NCBI GenBank assembly: GCA_004380135.1
Contig: QXCR01000006.1
Span: 62,001 to 126,000 of the forward strand
Length of the DNA: 64,000 nt
Direction: 5' to 3'
DNA from: Stemphylium vesicarium
Taxonomy: Eukaryota; Ascomycota; Dothideomycetes; Pleosporales; Pleosporaceae
Shown one piece after another: positions 53,702 to 64,000 of the stretch. Under the pieces are notes generated by a model. That model did not search any database. It worked only from the letters and a program-made list of their open reading frames with translations, and was not told the origin of the DNA. Within the stretch, counting starts at the first letter, position 1; the number at the start of each line of letters is the position of its first letter. Made by a program: the position numbers and the translations under genes.

Positions 53702-56700
53702 ATGAGCCAGCAACACCCCTGGGGCGCCCCGAGACAAAACCAAAGCACACGCCTCGCGCCCATATCCACTGCCTTTGCCCACGACCCGCGCAACACCAAC
53801 ACGCCTCCGCCCAATCACTCCCGCCCGAATCAATCGCCGGCAGCATCCAGCTTCCCCTCCCTGCCGCCCGCCTCGTCGCGCCTGGTCGGTAGCCGCAAGT
53901 CGTCGGCCGCCTCGTCGACGTCGTCGCCCTTCTCGCCCGCAGGACAGCAGCTCCCCGCCAGCCAGCTGCTGTCCTCCCGCGGGTCCAGGACCATAGCGCC
54001 CCAAGCTGCCTCGCACCTGGCTTCCTCCGCCGCAGCCGCTACTCAGGGCGCCGGTGCACAGTCAAGCAGCGGCGGAGGAGCCTCCAAGCTTGTCCGCGCC
54101 TCGCCCTCGCTCTCCACCTCGAGCACCACCGGCTCGCCCAGCACCTCGGCCAACCCGTCTGCTCCCTCCTCACAGAACCTCTCCCGCATCGTCATCGCCC
54201 AGATCTTCCTCCTGCTAAGTCAATTCGGCCCCGTCAAGGACGACAAGGACCGCGCTAAGTGGGACACGCAAGCCGAGCAGATCAGGAAGGTTCGTCGCTT
54301 ACCCTGTTTGCGCCCCCTCCCCGCCGTATTTTACTGACGCCGCTGCCAGCTGGTTGATACAAACGGCATGGAGGTCTTTGCAAAGTATTTCCGCCGCGTG
54401 CTGCAGAACAATGCAGCCACCATCTTCGGCTCCGGCGCACGCAACGCCGACCCAAACGGCAGCTACCAGATCCTCCTCGCAGAAGTACACAAGATACGGA
54501 AGGAGCCCGAGCAGGCAGACAAGATCGCAGAGTCTATCAGCTCGAGTGAGGGCGACCTGTTCCGCGATTTCGATCTCGCAACCTTCATCTCTCACTTCAA
54601 GCTCGACTCGGTCGCAAAGACGATGCTGGCCCTCTCTTGCCGAAGGACGGACCTGCGCTCCAAAGGTGGGCGTCCCTTACTTTTCTCATTGATCCTTGCG
54701 CTAACACTCCCTAGCCGACGCGGTGCTGTCCACTATAGGCGATGACTTATTAATGGCCATCGCGCAACCAACCCAGCCAGAGGATATGAGCCACGATTAT
54801 CTCGCCGCTCTCGTCGAACGCTTACTGCAAGACCCACCGCAGGGCTGGGATGAAGAGAAGAAGATGAGCTTGGCATACGCTGTTCAGATGCGATACCAGC
54901 AGACACACCAACAGATACCGGGCATCGTCGAATCGAAGCTGATACTCGTCGAGCTCACCGATGGGTCGCGAAACCCCCTTGTTAAACTCCTCAAGCAAGC
55001 AGGACCACAGGGCACGGCCACGATTGAGGCATGCAAGGAAGTGCTGGCATCTGCAGAGACACGTGACATCAGCTACCAGCAGGTTGCTGCCGTTTTACTT
55101 TACCTCGCGCTCTCGACCGGATACAACGCGAAGAACTTTGTAGCCGCGCTGCGCGAACACCGAACTGGACAGCGGATAGACTGGCAGGACGTCGTGCTCG
55201 CCTTTGACCGAGACCACCTACGCATCGAAAAACACCAGTTCCTGGCCATCTACAACGCGCTGCTCCCTGTAGCCCAAGAGACGGAGAAATTCGACATTCA
55301 GGCATTATGGGGAGGTCAATGGCAGCACGACTTGACGCAGCTGTATTTCGTAGTGGCTTTCTTGTCATCTACATGGCAGGAGCTAGATGTGACACAAATC
55401 CCCAGGCTTCGCACGTCATACTCGATGAAGACATTCGAAGGTGCTTCGGAAGACGCCAAGGCCTTTGCGGAGGAGGCTGTCAAGCACCCATTCGTTTCAC
55501 TGGACGCAACGGCTGCTCTCTTCAACATGATATTCCAGACCTCCGAGACATACCACACCGCTCAGCTCATGGGCATACCCGACTTGGTGATTAATCCCCA
55601 CACAGCGGAGTTCCTGGTAGCGGCAGCGGCAGTCCCGAAGCCCTGGGGTGCATTGCAGGAGCAAGCACTCAAGCAGCTGTTCGATCCCTACTTCCACAAG
55701 AAGCTACCCATTTACAACTTCGTGCTCTACGGCCTGTGGCAGCAGGACATCCAATGGCTCGTAGATCGGTTCGTCGACGCATACAACGCCGACTCGATGA
55801 CTCTTACTCTGATACTTGAGCACGCGGAGGCGAACGACTGGTTAGAGCCATTGATTCGCAGTAATACTGATATCAGCTTGGATCTAGCTGCTCAGGCACA
55901 CGCACGTGGGAAGTTCGAGGTCGAGCCTTGGTTACAACAGACATTTGACCAGGCCGGGCCGCTTTTCCGACGCATTCTGACTAACTTTCTGAGTGCGCGG
56001 GCTGGAGAAGAGATGCAACGCCTACGAGACGACCACCAGCCTCTTAATCTCCCACTAGCTGTGAAGACCGTGTACCCACTGCTCTGGTTCCTTGCAGAGT
56101 GTGGTTTACCTGAACAGGAACTACTGCCCTTGCAGCGAAATTGCATCCAGGCTTACCCTCGTCTCATCAACTATGGCGAAGGCGTGGACGATGTGATCGA
56201 CGCCAATGGCCAGAACGGCAACGCGCTCCCGGAAGATGCCGACAAAAAGATGCAGGAACACTTCAAGAACATGTACAGCGGCGATAGCGATGTTAGGGAC
56301 ATCATCTCCGCCCTGAAGAAGTACAAAGAATCTCGTGACCCTGCAGACCAGGACCTGTTTGCTTGCATGATCCATGGCTTGTTCGACGAGTACAATTGCT
56401 TCGGAGAATACCCTCTAGAGGCATTGGCGACGACTGCTGTGCTTTTTGGGGGTATCATCAACTTCAACCTTCTGTCCCGAATCGCACTTCAAGTTGGGCT
56501 GGCTATGGTCCTGGAAGCCGTCCAGGAATTCCGGCCAGAGGACAGCATGTACAAGTTTGGCCTGCAAGCTCTCATTCACTTCTCGAACCGTCTCTCCGAA
56601 TGGCCCAACTATTGCGACCAACTTCTCATCGTCCCCGGACTTCAAGGCACTGAGATCTTTGCTAAAGCTGAAGAGGTAGTAGGTCAGCAAGTTGGTGAAG

Positions 56701-59700
56701 TCAATGGCGACGGCCACAACGGCATGGGTCTGACTAATGGTAACGGCATCGACGATGCTCTCCCCCAAGAGCCCGCCGTACCCAAGTTCACCTGCCTCTA
56801 CGTCGACCCACCACTCCGCCCGGAGCTGTACGAAGACCCAGATGAGGATGTTCAGGATAAGGTGTTGTTCGTTCTGAACAACGTCTCCGAGCGCAACCTG
56901 CGCGAGAAGATTAATGATCTGACCGAGGCTGTTGAGGAGAGGCATCATCAGTGGTTCGCCAACTACCTCGTAGAAGAACGCGCCAAGATGCAGCCCAACT
57001 TCCAGCAGTTATATCTTGACATGCTTGACCTCTTCAACGATAAGACCCTCTGGGCTGAGGTGCTCCGCGAGACATATGCCAGCGTTATTCGCATGCTCAA
57101 CACCGATTCTACGCTTGGCTCCACTGAACGCGGCCACCTGAAGAACCTAGGCTCATGGCTTGGATCCTTGACCATAGCCCGCGATCAGCCGATCAAATTC
57201 CGCAACATCTCATTCAAAGACTTGTTGCATGAGGGCTACGATACAGACCGCCTGTTGCTTGTGATTCCGTTCACTTGCAAGGTCTTGGTGCAGGCCGCGA
57301 AGTCATCGATCTTCAGGCCTCCCAACCCTTGGCTGACGGAGATGCTGGGTGTGCTCATGGAACTGTATCATTTTGCTGATCTGAAACTCAACCAGAAGTT
57401 TGAGATTGAAGTTCTCTGCAAGGGTTTGGAGCTTGACCACAAGGATATCGAGCCGACAAACAGTATTCGAGGACGACCACCAGTAGATGAAGAGTTCCTC
57501 GGCTCCTTGGTAACAGAAGGTATGGAACCCTTTGGCGATCTGTCTATTATGAGTCTGAACCGCGGCGCCCGAGGCCCCAATGAGCGTTTCTCATCAGCAG
57601 CCATGACGGCCGCTCTACCCGACTTCACCAACCAGCTTCAATACCCGCCGTCTGGAAACAGTGCAGTTCCCCCAGCGACACTCAAGAAGATCTTCCTCAC
57701 CGCCGTCAACCAAGCTATACAAGAAATCATCGCGCCCGTGGTGGAACGCTCTGTCACTATCGCCGCTATCTCGACATCGCAACTTATCAACAAGGATTTT
57801 GCAATGGAGCCAGACGAAGAAAAGCTTCGCAACGCAGCGCACACTGTTGTCAAAGCTCTCTCTGGCTCACTGGCTCTTGTCACCTGCAAGGAGCCCCTGC
57901 GTATGAGCATTCAAAACAACATTCGCCTCACGTCCCGAGATCTTCCCGACCAGGGGCTTCCGGAAGGACACATCATTATGTTTGTCAACGACAACCTTGA
58001 CCTGGTTTGCAGCACTGTAGAACAGGCCGCTGAGATGTCATCTCTCGCCGAAATTGACATGCAAATTGAAGAAGCTGTTCGCATACGCCGAATGTTCCGC
58101 AGCTCTCGTCCAAACGAGCCCTTCAAGGATGCAAACATCAGCCAATGGGCTTTCTACATTCCTGAGCCATACAGACAGATGCCTGGTGGCTTGAATAGGG
58201 AGCAGCTGGCCATCTACGAGGATTTTGGTCGCCAATCTCGAGGTACTCCACACGCAAACAACACTTCTCAGGATAGCGGACGGCAACTTCCAGATGTCCT
58301 CCAGGACCAGTTTGCCGCGGTGCCAAACCTTCCAACCCCGGGTGCTGCACCAGCAGAGCCACGGCAACCAGCGCAGCAGCAGCCTAGACTGCAGAGTCTT
58401 CAAACACCCCACGCGGCGCTGACACAGCAACAGCCCAACGGCTACATGGACGCCCCTGGCCTTGAACGAGGCCAGCGTGGCGTAGAGGATCTCCTGCTTG
58501 AGCTGACCCGTGCAATCAAGGAGGCCCCAGAGGAACGCATAAGTGACCTCCAGCCTGGCAGCAGCAATGTCCACCAGGTCTTCGACCAGCTCATCTCAAG
58601 CATCGAGTACGCCGGACCCAACAAGGAGACATGGGCTTTCCGCATCGCTGGACAAGTCACGAACCACCTCTTCTCTGACTCATTGAGCCGCTTAGAGGTA
58701 GAGGTCATGGCTCATCTGCTGAGCCATCTATGCCAACTGTCGGTCCAGACGTCTCGACAAGTACTGATGTGGCTGGCAACGCTTCATGATGACGATCGTA
58801 TTTTCAAAGCTACAGTCATGGTGGCACTAATGGAAGTGAGTCTGATGGACATGCACCGCCTGAACACGACGATCGCCAAGGCCATTCAAGAACGAAGGAT
58901 GGCTGCAGTGGAGATGTTGTCAAGTCTCATGGAAGAGCTTTTGCTCAATGAGCACCCGAGCGCTTTCCGTGCCGACTTTGCCATGTCCATTGACGCTCTC
59001 ACCACTTGGCTAGCAGAGGACTCCAGCTTTGAACTTGGAAAGCGCGTCATTGCCAACATGCAGGCATCGTCCGGTGAGCAATCACTCACTCCACCAGTGT
59101 CTGGACACAAGGATCAACTTGAGTATGTCTTTGACGAATGGGTGCATCTCCAAATGGAGAGTATGCCAAAGAAGACAGTTGGCGCCTTCATCCACCAGCT
59201 TCACGAGCAGAAAGTACTGGAAACCCAAGAATCCTCAGTTGCATTCATTCGCACCTGCATCGATGCCTCTGTCATCGCATACGAGCAGGAGCACTCATCT
59301 CCTTTCGGCAGCGGTAACGAAGACATTGCGACGGTCAAGATTGATGCTCTTGGTCGACTCATCGTCGATCTCCTCGTCTATCAAGGTGAGGAAGACGGTG
59401 CCGTCAAGAAGAACAAGGCGAGATTCCTGGATCAAATGCTCGTCGTTGTAGTGCTCGTCCTTTGCAACCACCACAGCACTCGCGAAGACGCCTTTAACCA
59501 AAAGGTGTTTTTCAGGCTCTTCTCTGCGATCCTCTTCCATCTGAACGATGCAGTAAAGGAAGAGTCTTTGGCAGACCAGAAGGCCGACATTTTCCTTGCG
59601 GTGGCCAGGGCTCTTTTGGTTGTCCAACCTTCCAACATTCAACGCTTTGCTTTCTCATGGCTTGCGTTGGTTGCTCATCGCATCTTCGTGCCCGCTATGC

Positions 59701-60741
59701 TGGAAGAGGGTCAAGACGAAAAGCGTTGGGACATCTACGCTCAGCTTGTGGAGACACTCTTGATCTTCACCGGAAAGCTCATCAAGCCTACTGGTGAGAC
59801 CATCATGACCCAACAGTTCTACCGTGGTGTCCTACGAGTCTTGCTGGTCATTCACCATGACTTCCCCGAGTTCTTGGTAGAGAATCATTTCAGGTTCTGC
59901 AACAGCATCCCTATGCACTGCACACAGCTCCGAAACCTGATTGTCAGCGCATACCCCTCTACCATCTTGGAGATGCCAGATCCATTCACTGCGGGACTTA
60001 AAGGTGACAGCCTTGAGCATGATCTCCAGGCTCCCGTCATCCGTGCCGATATCGCACAGACACTTTCAGAGGCCGGTATCAAGGGCTCCATCGACAGCCT
60101 TCTGAAGGGCTCCGAGCTAAAGAACCAAGATGTCGATAAGATCTGCCGAGCAGTGTACTACCCAGAACCAAAGTCTGCAGCTTTTGAGCTCGTTCCGACA
60201 ACAGCCAACCCAACGCTAATCCATGCGATCACGCTATACATTGGCATTTCGACTCTGGGTACGGGACCGGCCAGCTCACCAATCTTTGACTCGGAGAGTC
60301 CAACTACCAAGGCTATTGAGAGACTTGTCAAGGATTTCCATCCTGAAGCCAGGTTCCACTTTATCAGTGCCATCGCGAACCAACTGCGTTTCCCGAACAC
60401 GCACACTCACTTCTACAGCTATACGCTGCTACACCTCTTCGGGCCCCCCAACGACGACTCGCTAGCGTTGGAGATTCAGGAGACTATCACGCGAGTATTG
60501 CTAGAGCGCCTGTTGGTTCACCGCCCGCACCCATGGGGCCTTATCATCACGTTGCTGGAGATTTTGAAGAACCGCACATATGCATTCTGGGAGCTGCCGT
60601 TCGTCAAAGCAGCGCCTGAAGTACGTAGGCTCCTTACAGCTCGTCTATCAAGCCATACTAACTTGTTACCTCTTCAAGGTTGAACGGCTTCTCAACGCTC
60701 TCTTTACGCATGCTCAACAGAGCCCACGACCGCTAGCTTAG
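53702..60741 (+). CDS. NOT1: CCR4-NOT complex scaffold NOT1
   Basis: Large scaffold of the CCR4-NOT deadenylase, which shortens poly(A) tails and controls mRNA decay and translation. Exons 53702-54289, 54350-54665, 54715-60620 and 60679-60741 give 2290 residues; introns are 60, 49 and 58 nt with CTGAC or CTAAC branch points. The first 160 residues are Ser/Pro/Ala-rich and disordered. HEAT-type helices follow from SQNLSRIVIAQIFLLLSQFG. A central MIF4G-like region binds CAF1 (around LNTDSTLGSTERGHLKNLGSWLG and RPPNPWLTEMLGVLMELYHFADLKLNQKFEIEVL). The DUF3819/CAF40-binding helices start near residue 1300 (AVNQAIQEIIAPVVERSVTIA). A Gln-rich linker precedes the NOT1 C-terminal superhelix (about 1930-2290), which binds NOT2/NOT5 (RAALLVVQPSNIQRFAFSWLALVAHR-like block, PHPWGLIITLLEILKN). 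The last exon is 63 nt and encodes VERLLNALFTHAQ. Confidence 0.97.
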
Positions 60742-61581
60742 TCAGCCGGTGGCGCGATCTCGACGTTCGCCCCAAGAGTTCACTTGAGAGGCACCAACAA
60801 CCTTCCGCCACTATACCTACCAGCACACTCTGGTCATAGGTAGTCTTCGGGCACTTATGGTATGGCCGTTCTTCCTTTCCTTCTCATAATGCCTTTCCTA
60901 CCTGATCATTTGGCATTTCTCAACTGCTTACGGGATCACGACTCTATTGGGCTGGCCGGCAAACAAGGGTTAATGACGATCCCACGCACGCGGAAACGGA
61001 GATGATTACGGACTGGGGGGACGACGTTCGGGATTTCTGCGATCATTTTCTGTCTTGGTTCATGATACAAAAAAAGCACGGAGTTCTTCGGAATCAACTT
61101 GGGTGTTTCTATCCGTCACGGAGATGCTTTTCTAGTCATGTCTTGCTGCGCATTCTTGTAGAATAGCATTTGCTCGGCGAACTTTAAAGGGTGGATGTAC
61201 TGGGTGGTCGAGGCGAAAATGCGCGTATCGTCAAGTGCATATACTGTAGGATATTATCATGAATGGTGTTTCTGCTTTTCCAATGTCTGTATGTTGCTGA
61301 AAGTGATTGTAATCGTATGAGCCAAGCCCACCGCGGTCCAATTACTTCGTGGTTGCCCCTTGGGGCTTCATTTAACATGGTAAGTGCGCTTCTCACACTC
61401 ACCGTCAACACCAGGCTCGGAGCAAACGCACACGTAGCGCGACAGACACCCTCACCCTCACTCTCACGGACCGTGACCTTAACAAACCCCCAGACCTCCG
61501 CCTTCTCTCACCTGGTCTTCTACACCTACCTACCCCCCCCACCACCAATCTTTTCTACACCCACACTCTAGCACCCTCTCA
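60742..61581. other. Gap between NOT1 and the AIG2-like gene
   Basis: 840 bp with the NOT1 3' UTR and the downstream promoter. The right end is a pyrimidine-rich leader (CTCACCCTCACTCTCACGG, CCTACCCCCCCC). A frame at 61263-61571 lies in this leader and is not called. Confidence 0.5.
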
Positions 61582-62727
61582 ATGGAGCTTCAACGTTTGG
61601 GAGTAAACCGCAACAGCACGATAGGAACTACTGCGACCCCCACATCGCACTACCCCATTGCCTACTTCCTTTGCGACAGACTCACAGACGCGAAGGTGCT
61701 CAAGGACGTCCTAGGCCTCGAGAAGCGGCCGAAGCTGCGCAAAGCGCGCATCGAAGGCTACAGGCGACTCGACGACCACACTGAGAGCAGTGTCGCCTAC
61801 GACGGCAGAAACTTTAGTGAGTGGATGGCGGAGGAAACGGTTGACGGCGTTGTTTTTGAAGCGTTGAATTTCGAGCAAGAGAAGAAGCTCATGAGATACA
61901 TCGGCGGCGATGGCGAAGTCAAGAGCGTCAAGATGGAGGTTGCTTGTCCGAGTATACTGGGAAAGGTTGGAAAGACGACGGCCATTGTTGGAAGGATCCT
62001 CGTGCAGGCTGGGGAGGGGGATACGTTGGTCGGCAGTATCACAAGTAGGCCAAGTGGGGACGGAAGTGCTTTCAGAAGACAGCCTGAGTACGTGGATTAC
62101 GTCGTTTCTAACGGCAATTCCACTCGGGCTACGACTGCGCAGGCCGAGATTGGAGGAGAGGAAGACGACCCATTCGAGACGAGCTCAGTGACCACCGAGG
62201 TCGAGCAGCCGACACTGCGCATCTCTCCAACTACTTCAACGATTCGAGAAGCCGAAATACTACACGAATTGCACGACGCGCTTCCGTTCAGCGCCTTCGA
62301 GGAACGCATGTCCTGGCAAGACGAGGTCAGCCTTGGCTTGGAGAACGCAACTGCGAAGCCCGCTGACGAAATCGAGCCGCAGATCGATACGACCGAAGAC
62401 GCTGATGGTATGGAGGGCAAGAAAGACAAATCAGAAGTTGCCCTGGCGAAGCAAGATGCGGAGGATCTTACACTGACGGAGACGACCAACAAAGACACCG
62501 TCGATACCACGACTTCGGAGGAGGAGCCATGGACTCCGACCATTCCATGGCGAAAGGAGAAGGCCATCGCACCGATTCGCCCTACACTACCAGCGAGAAC
62601 CGAGAGCTCCTTCAGCACCAAGATGAAGCTGCGCAAGACCGGCAACAACATAAGCGAGGGAATCAAGAACATCGTCGAAAAGTTCGAGAGCCTATCGCCA
62701 AAGGCAATCTCAAAGAGAGACGCTTGA
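61582..62727 (+). CDS. AIG2/gamma-glutamylcyclotransferase-like protein with disordered tail
   Basis: One exon, 381 residues. Residues 23-150 or so carry the AIG2-like fold pattern: a first strand PIAYFLCDRLTDAKVLKDVLGL in place of the usual VYGTL loop, then PKLRKARIEGYRR, SEWMAEETVDGVVFEALNFEQEKKLMRYIGG with the expected Glu in VVFEAL. In true gamma-glutamylcyclotransferases the YGSL motif and a catalytic Glu are needed; the first motif is altered here, so activity is uncertain. The remaining 220 residues are acidic, Thr/Glu-rich and disordered, ending in a short basic helix (KMKLRKTGNNISEGIKNIVEKFES). Similar fungal proteins are annotated as AIG2-like without a known role. ATG at 61582 follows a CT-rich leader (CTCTCAATGG). 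Confidence 0.7.
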   Translation: MELQRLGVNRNSTIGTTATPTSHYPIAYFLCDRLTDAKVLKDVLGLEKRPKLRKARIEGYRRLDDHTESSVAYDGRNFSEWMAEETVDGVVFEALNFEQEKKLMRYIGGDGEVKSVKMEVACPSILGKVGKTTAIVGRILVQAGEGDTLVGSITSRPSGDGSAFRRQPEYVDYVVSNGNSTRATTAQAEIGGEEDDPFETSSVTTEVEQPTLRISPTTSTIREAEILHELHDALPFSAFEERMSWQDEVSLGLENATAKPADEIEPQIDTTEDADGMEGKKDKSEVALAKQDAEDLTLTETTNKDTVDTTTSEEEPWTPTIPWRKEKAIAPIRPTLPARTESSFSTKMKLRKTGNNISEGIKNIVEKFESLSPKAISKRDA

Positions 62728-64000
62728 GTTGGTGGACAAACTGGATCCCTACATCTCTCCGCGACCGATGCGACTAGGTATCCGGGAAGTTATATAAGAC
62801 TGGATTTTCGGGGGGAAAGTATATATCAAGGCACATCTGGGCCTGCTGAGCGAAAGGAGCGTCGCGGTTCATACTTGTATCTTCTCTCCAACCATCGCCA
62901 CGTGTGTGTTCAATCCGCTTGCTCTATGTACACATGGGGCCACAAAAGCTTATCGCATGACAATACATTTGCTTGCTCAACCACCGCTTGCCTTTGTCCG
63001 CTTGTCCTTCATCATGTGATGTTTCCGATGCGCAAGGCAAGCAGTGTTCTCGGTTGATTTACCTGCTCTCATTGTTGGTTCACGCCAGGTTTGCCTCCAT
63101 GGGCGATTGCAAAGGCAATTACTGGGTGTAAGGTGCACGGATGGTTTCCACGGGAATGAGTGCACAGTCACGGATTTTACAGGGGGATTCTTGAGCGCCA
63201 GGGTCTGGGACGCGCTTGCTGATGGAAATTTTGTCACAGGGGACTGAGGTACGGCGCTTTCTGCCCCAGGATTTACGTATGGTACCGTTTGAATACCTGC
63301 CCTTCTGGTAGGGGAGAATTTAGTACCATGGTTGCCATGATTTCCTACACCGCGACCCGGATTGGCCACGCCAGCACTGAGTCCGGATAGGACCGCCGAC
63401 TACCAAAAGTGGGTTTCTTACAAAAATTCACAATGCATCTGGAGGGCTTCTCCAAGGTTTCCTGAGAAGCTAGTAATATGAAAAGCATGAGAAGCATGTG
63501 TCAGATGCAGTGCTGAATCTGACCGCAGGCCGTGTCTGACAAACGTAAGGGTACAAGGCTAGTCGGGGAAGGCGCACTACAACGCCGAAGGTGCGAAGTC
63601 GCGGCTGCTGGCTGCGCGATCTCTGAGCCCCTACACCACTCAATTCGTTTTTCATCACCCTGTCATCGCTACCATGGGGCTTCCTTCTCCCTTGCTGAGT
63701 TGCCGTGTCGCCGTGCGCCGATCGATTTGTCGGTATTACATCATTGTGACCGGATCTTCAAAGAGTGGTTTCTATGGATTGCCAAAACGCCAGGTCATTC
63801 GAAAGAACACGGCATTACATCAGTTAAAAGCTCATCCTTTAAGCATAAGGGATCATGGCTGTCAGGCTGCTTGGGAGATCCGCTTGATGGATAAGGCGGG
63901 CGGACGAGGTTGCGCAGACGTAGGCCTGGATACATCGAGCGGAAGAGCAAGTCAAGGTCGTTTTTAGTCCAAGGCTGACACTGCTTTCTGGGAATCAGCT
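62728..64000. other. Right-hand end, no gene seen
   Basis: 1.27 kb after the AIG2-like stop. Frames of 60-130 codons occur on both strands (for example 62977-63369 minus and 63532-63894 plus), but none has recognisable domains or splice structure. The stretch may be the promoter or 3' UTR of a gene beyond the window. Confidence 0.4.

Overview
The window comes from the nuclear genome of a filamentous ascomycete, most likely a Dothideomycete of the Pleosporales type. The evidence is short introns (mostly 45-65 nt) with GTRNGT donors and CTRAC/CTTAC branch points, compact genes on both strands, a family 3 pectate lyase, a fungal rhodopsin-like membrane protein, a DUF7137 protein and a long NOT1. 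The class is an inference; no marker locus is present. About 22 protein genes and one tRNA gene can be supported. No transposon, CRISPR array, rRNA or recognisable secondary-metabolite cluster was seen.

Left part (1-16.7 kb): a truncated CECR5-type HAD hydrolase, two unrecognised minus-strand genes, ribosomal protein eS28, a secreted pectate lyase (PL3), a small secreted four-cysteine protein, an SDR-type epimerase/reductase, an amadoriase/sarcosine-oxidase-like FAD enzyme, and OMS1 divergent from it. This is the most accessory-looking stretch. Genes are sparse and the gaps at 8.5-11.0 and 12.1-13.9 kb look AT-richer than the rest.

Middle part (16.7-41.5 kb): a GDS1-like winged-helix protein, a DUF2235 alpha/beta hydrolase, a DUF7137 membrane protein, the DNA-repair translocase RAD26, a rhodopsin-like seven-helix protein, the C-4 sterol methyl oxidase ERG25, PAF1 and a PAQR receptor-like protein.

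Right part (41.5-64 kb): an unrecognised gene that is either interrupted or split by weak introns, RPC31 (Pol III), an HSM3-like protein, an intron-containing tRNA-Leu(AAG), an F-BAR/SH3 cytokinesis protein, the CCR4-NOT scaffold NOT1 and an AIG2-like protein. Most genes here are core housekeeping genes for transcription, mRNA decay, translation, DNA repair, sterol synthesis and septation. They are not an operon and not obviously one pathway.

Gene structures were rebuilt by eye from splice signals, reading-frame phase and family patterns. Two are notable. The ERG25 start codon appears to be split by an intron (AT|G). The rhodopsin-like gene needs a GC-AG intron and an 11-nt microexon to keep its frame. 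I found no convincing new multi-gene system; the findings are mainly gene-structure and candidate-effector observations.
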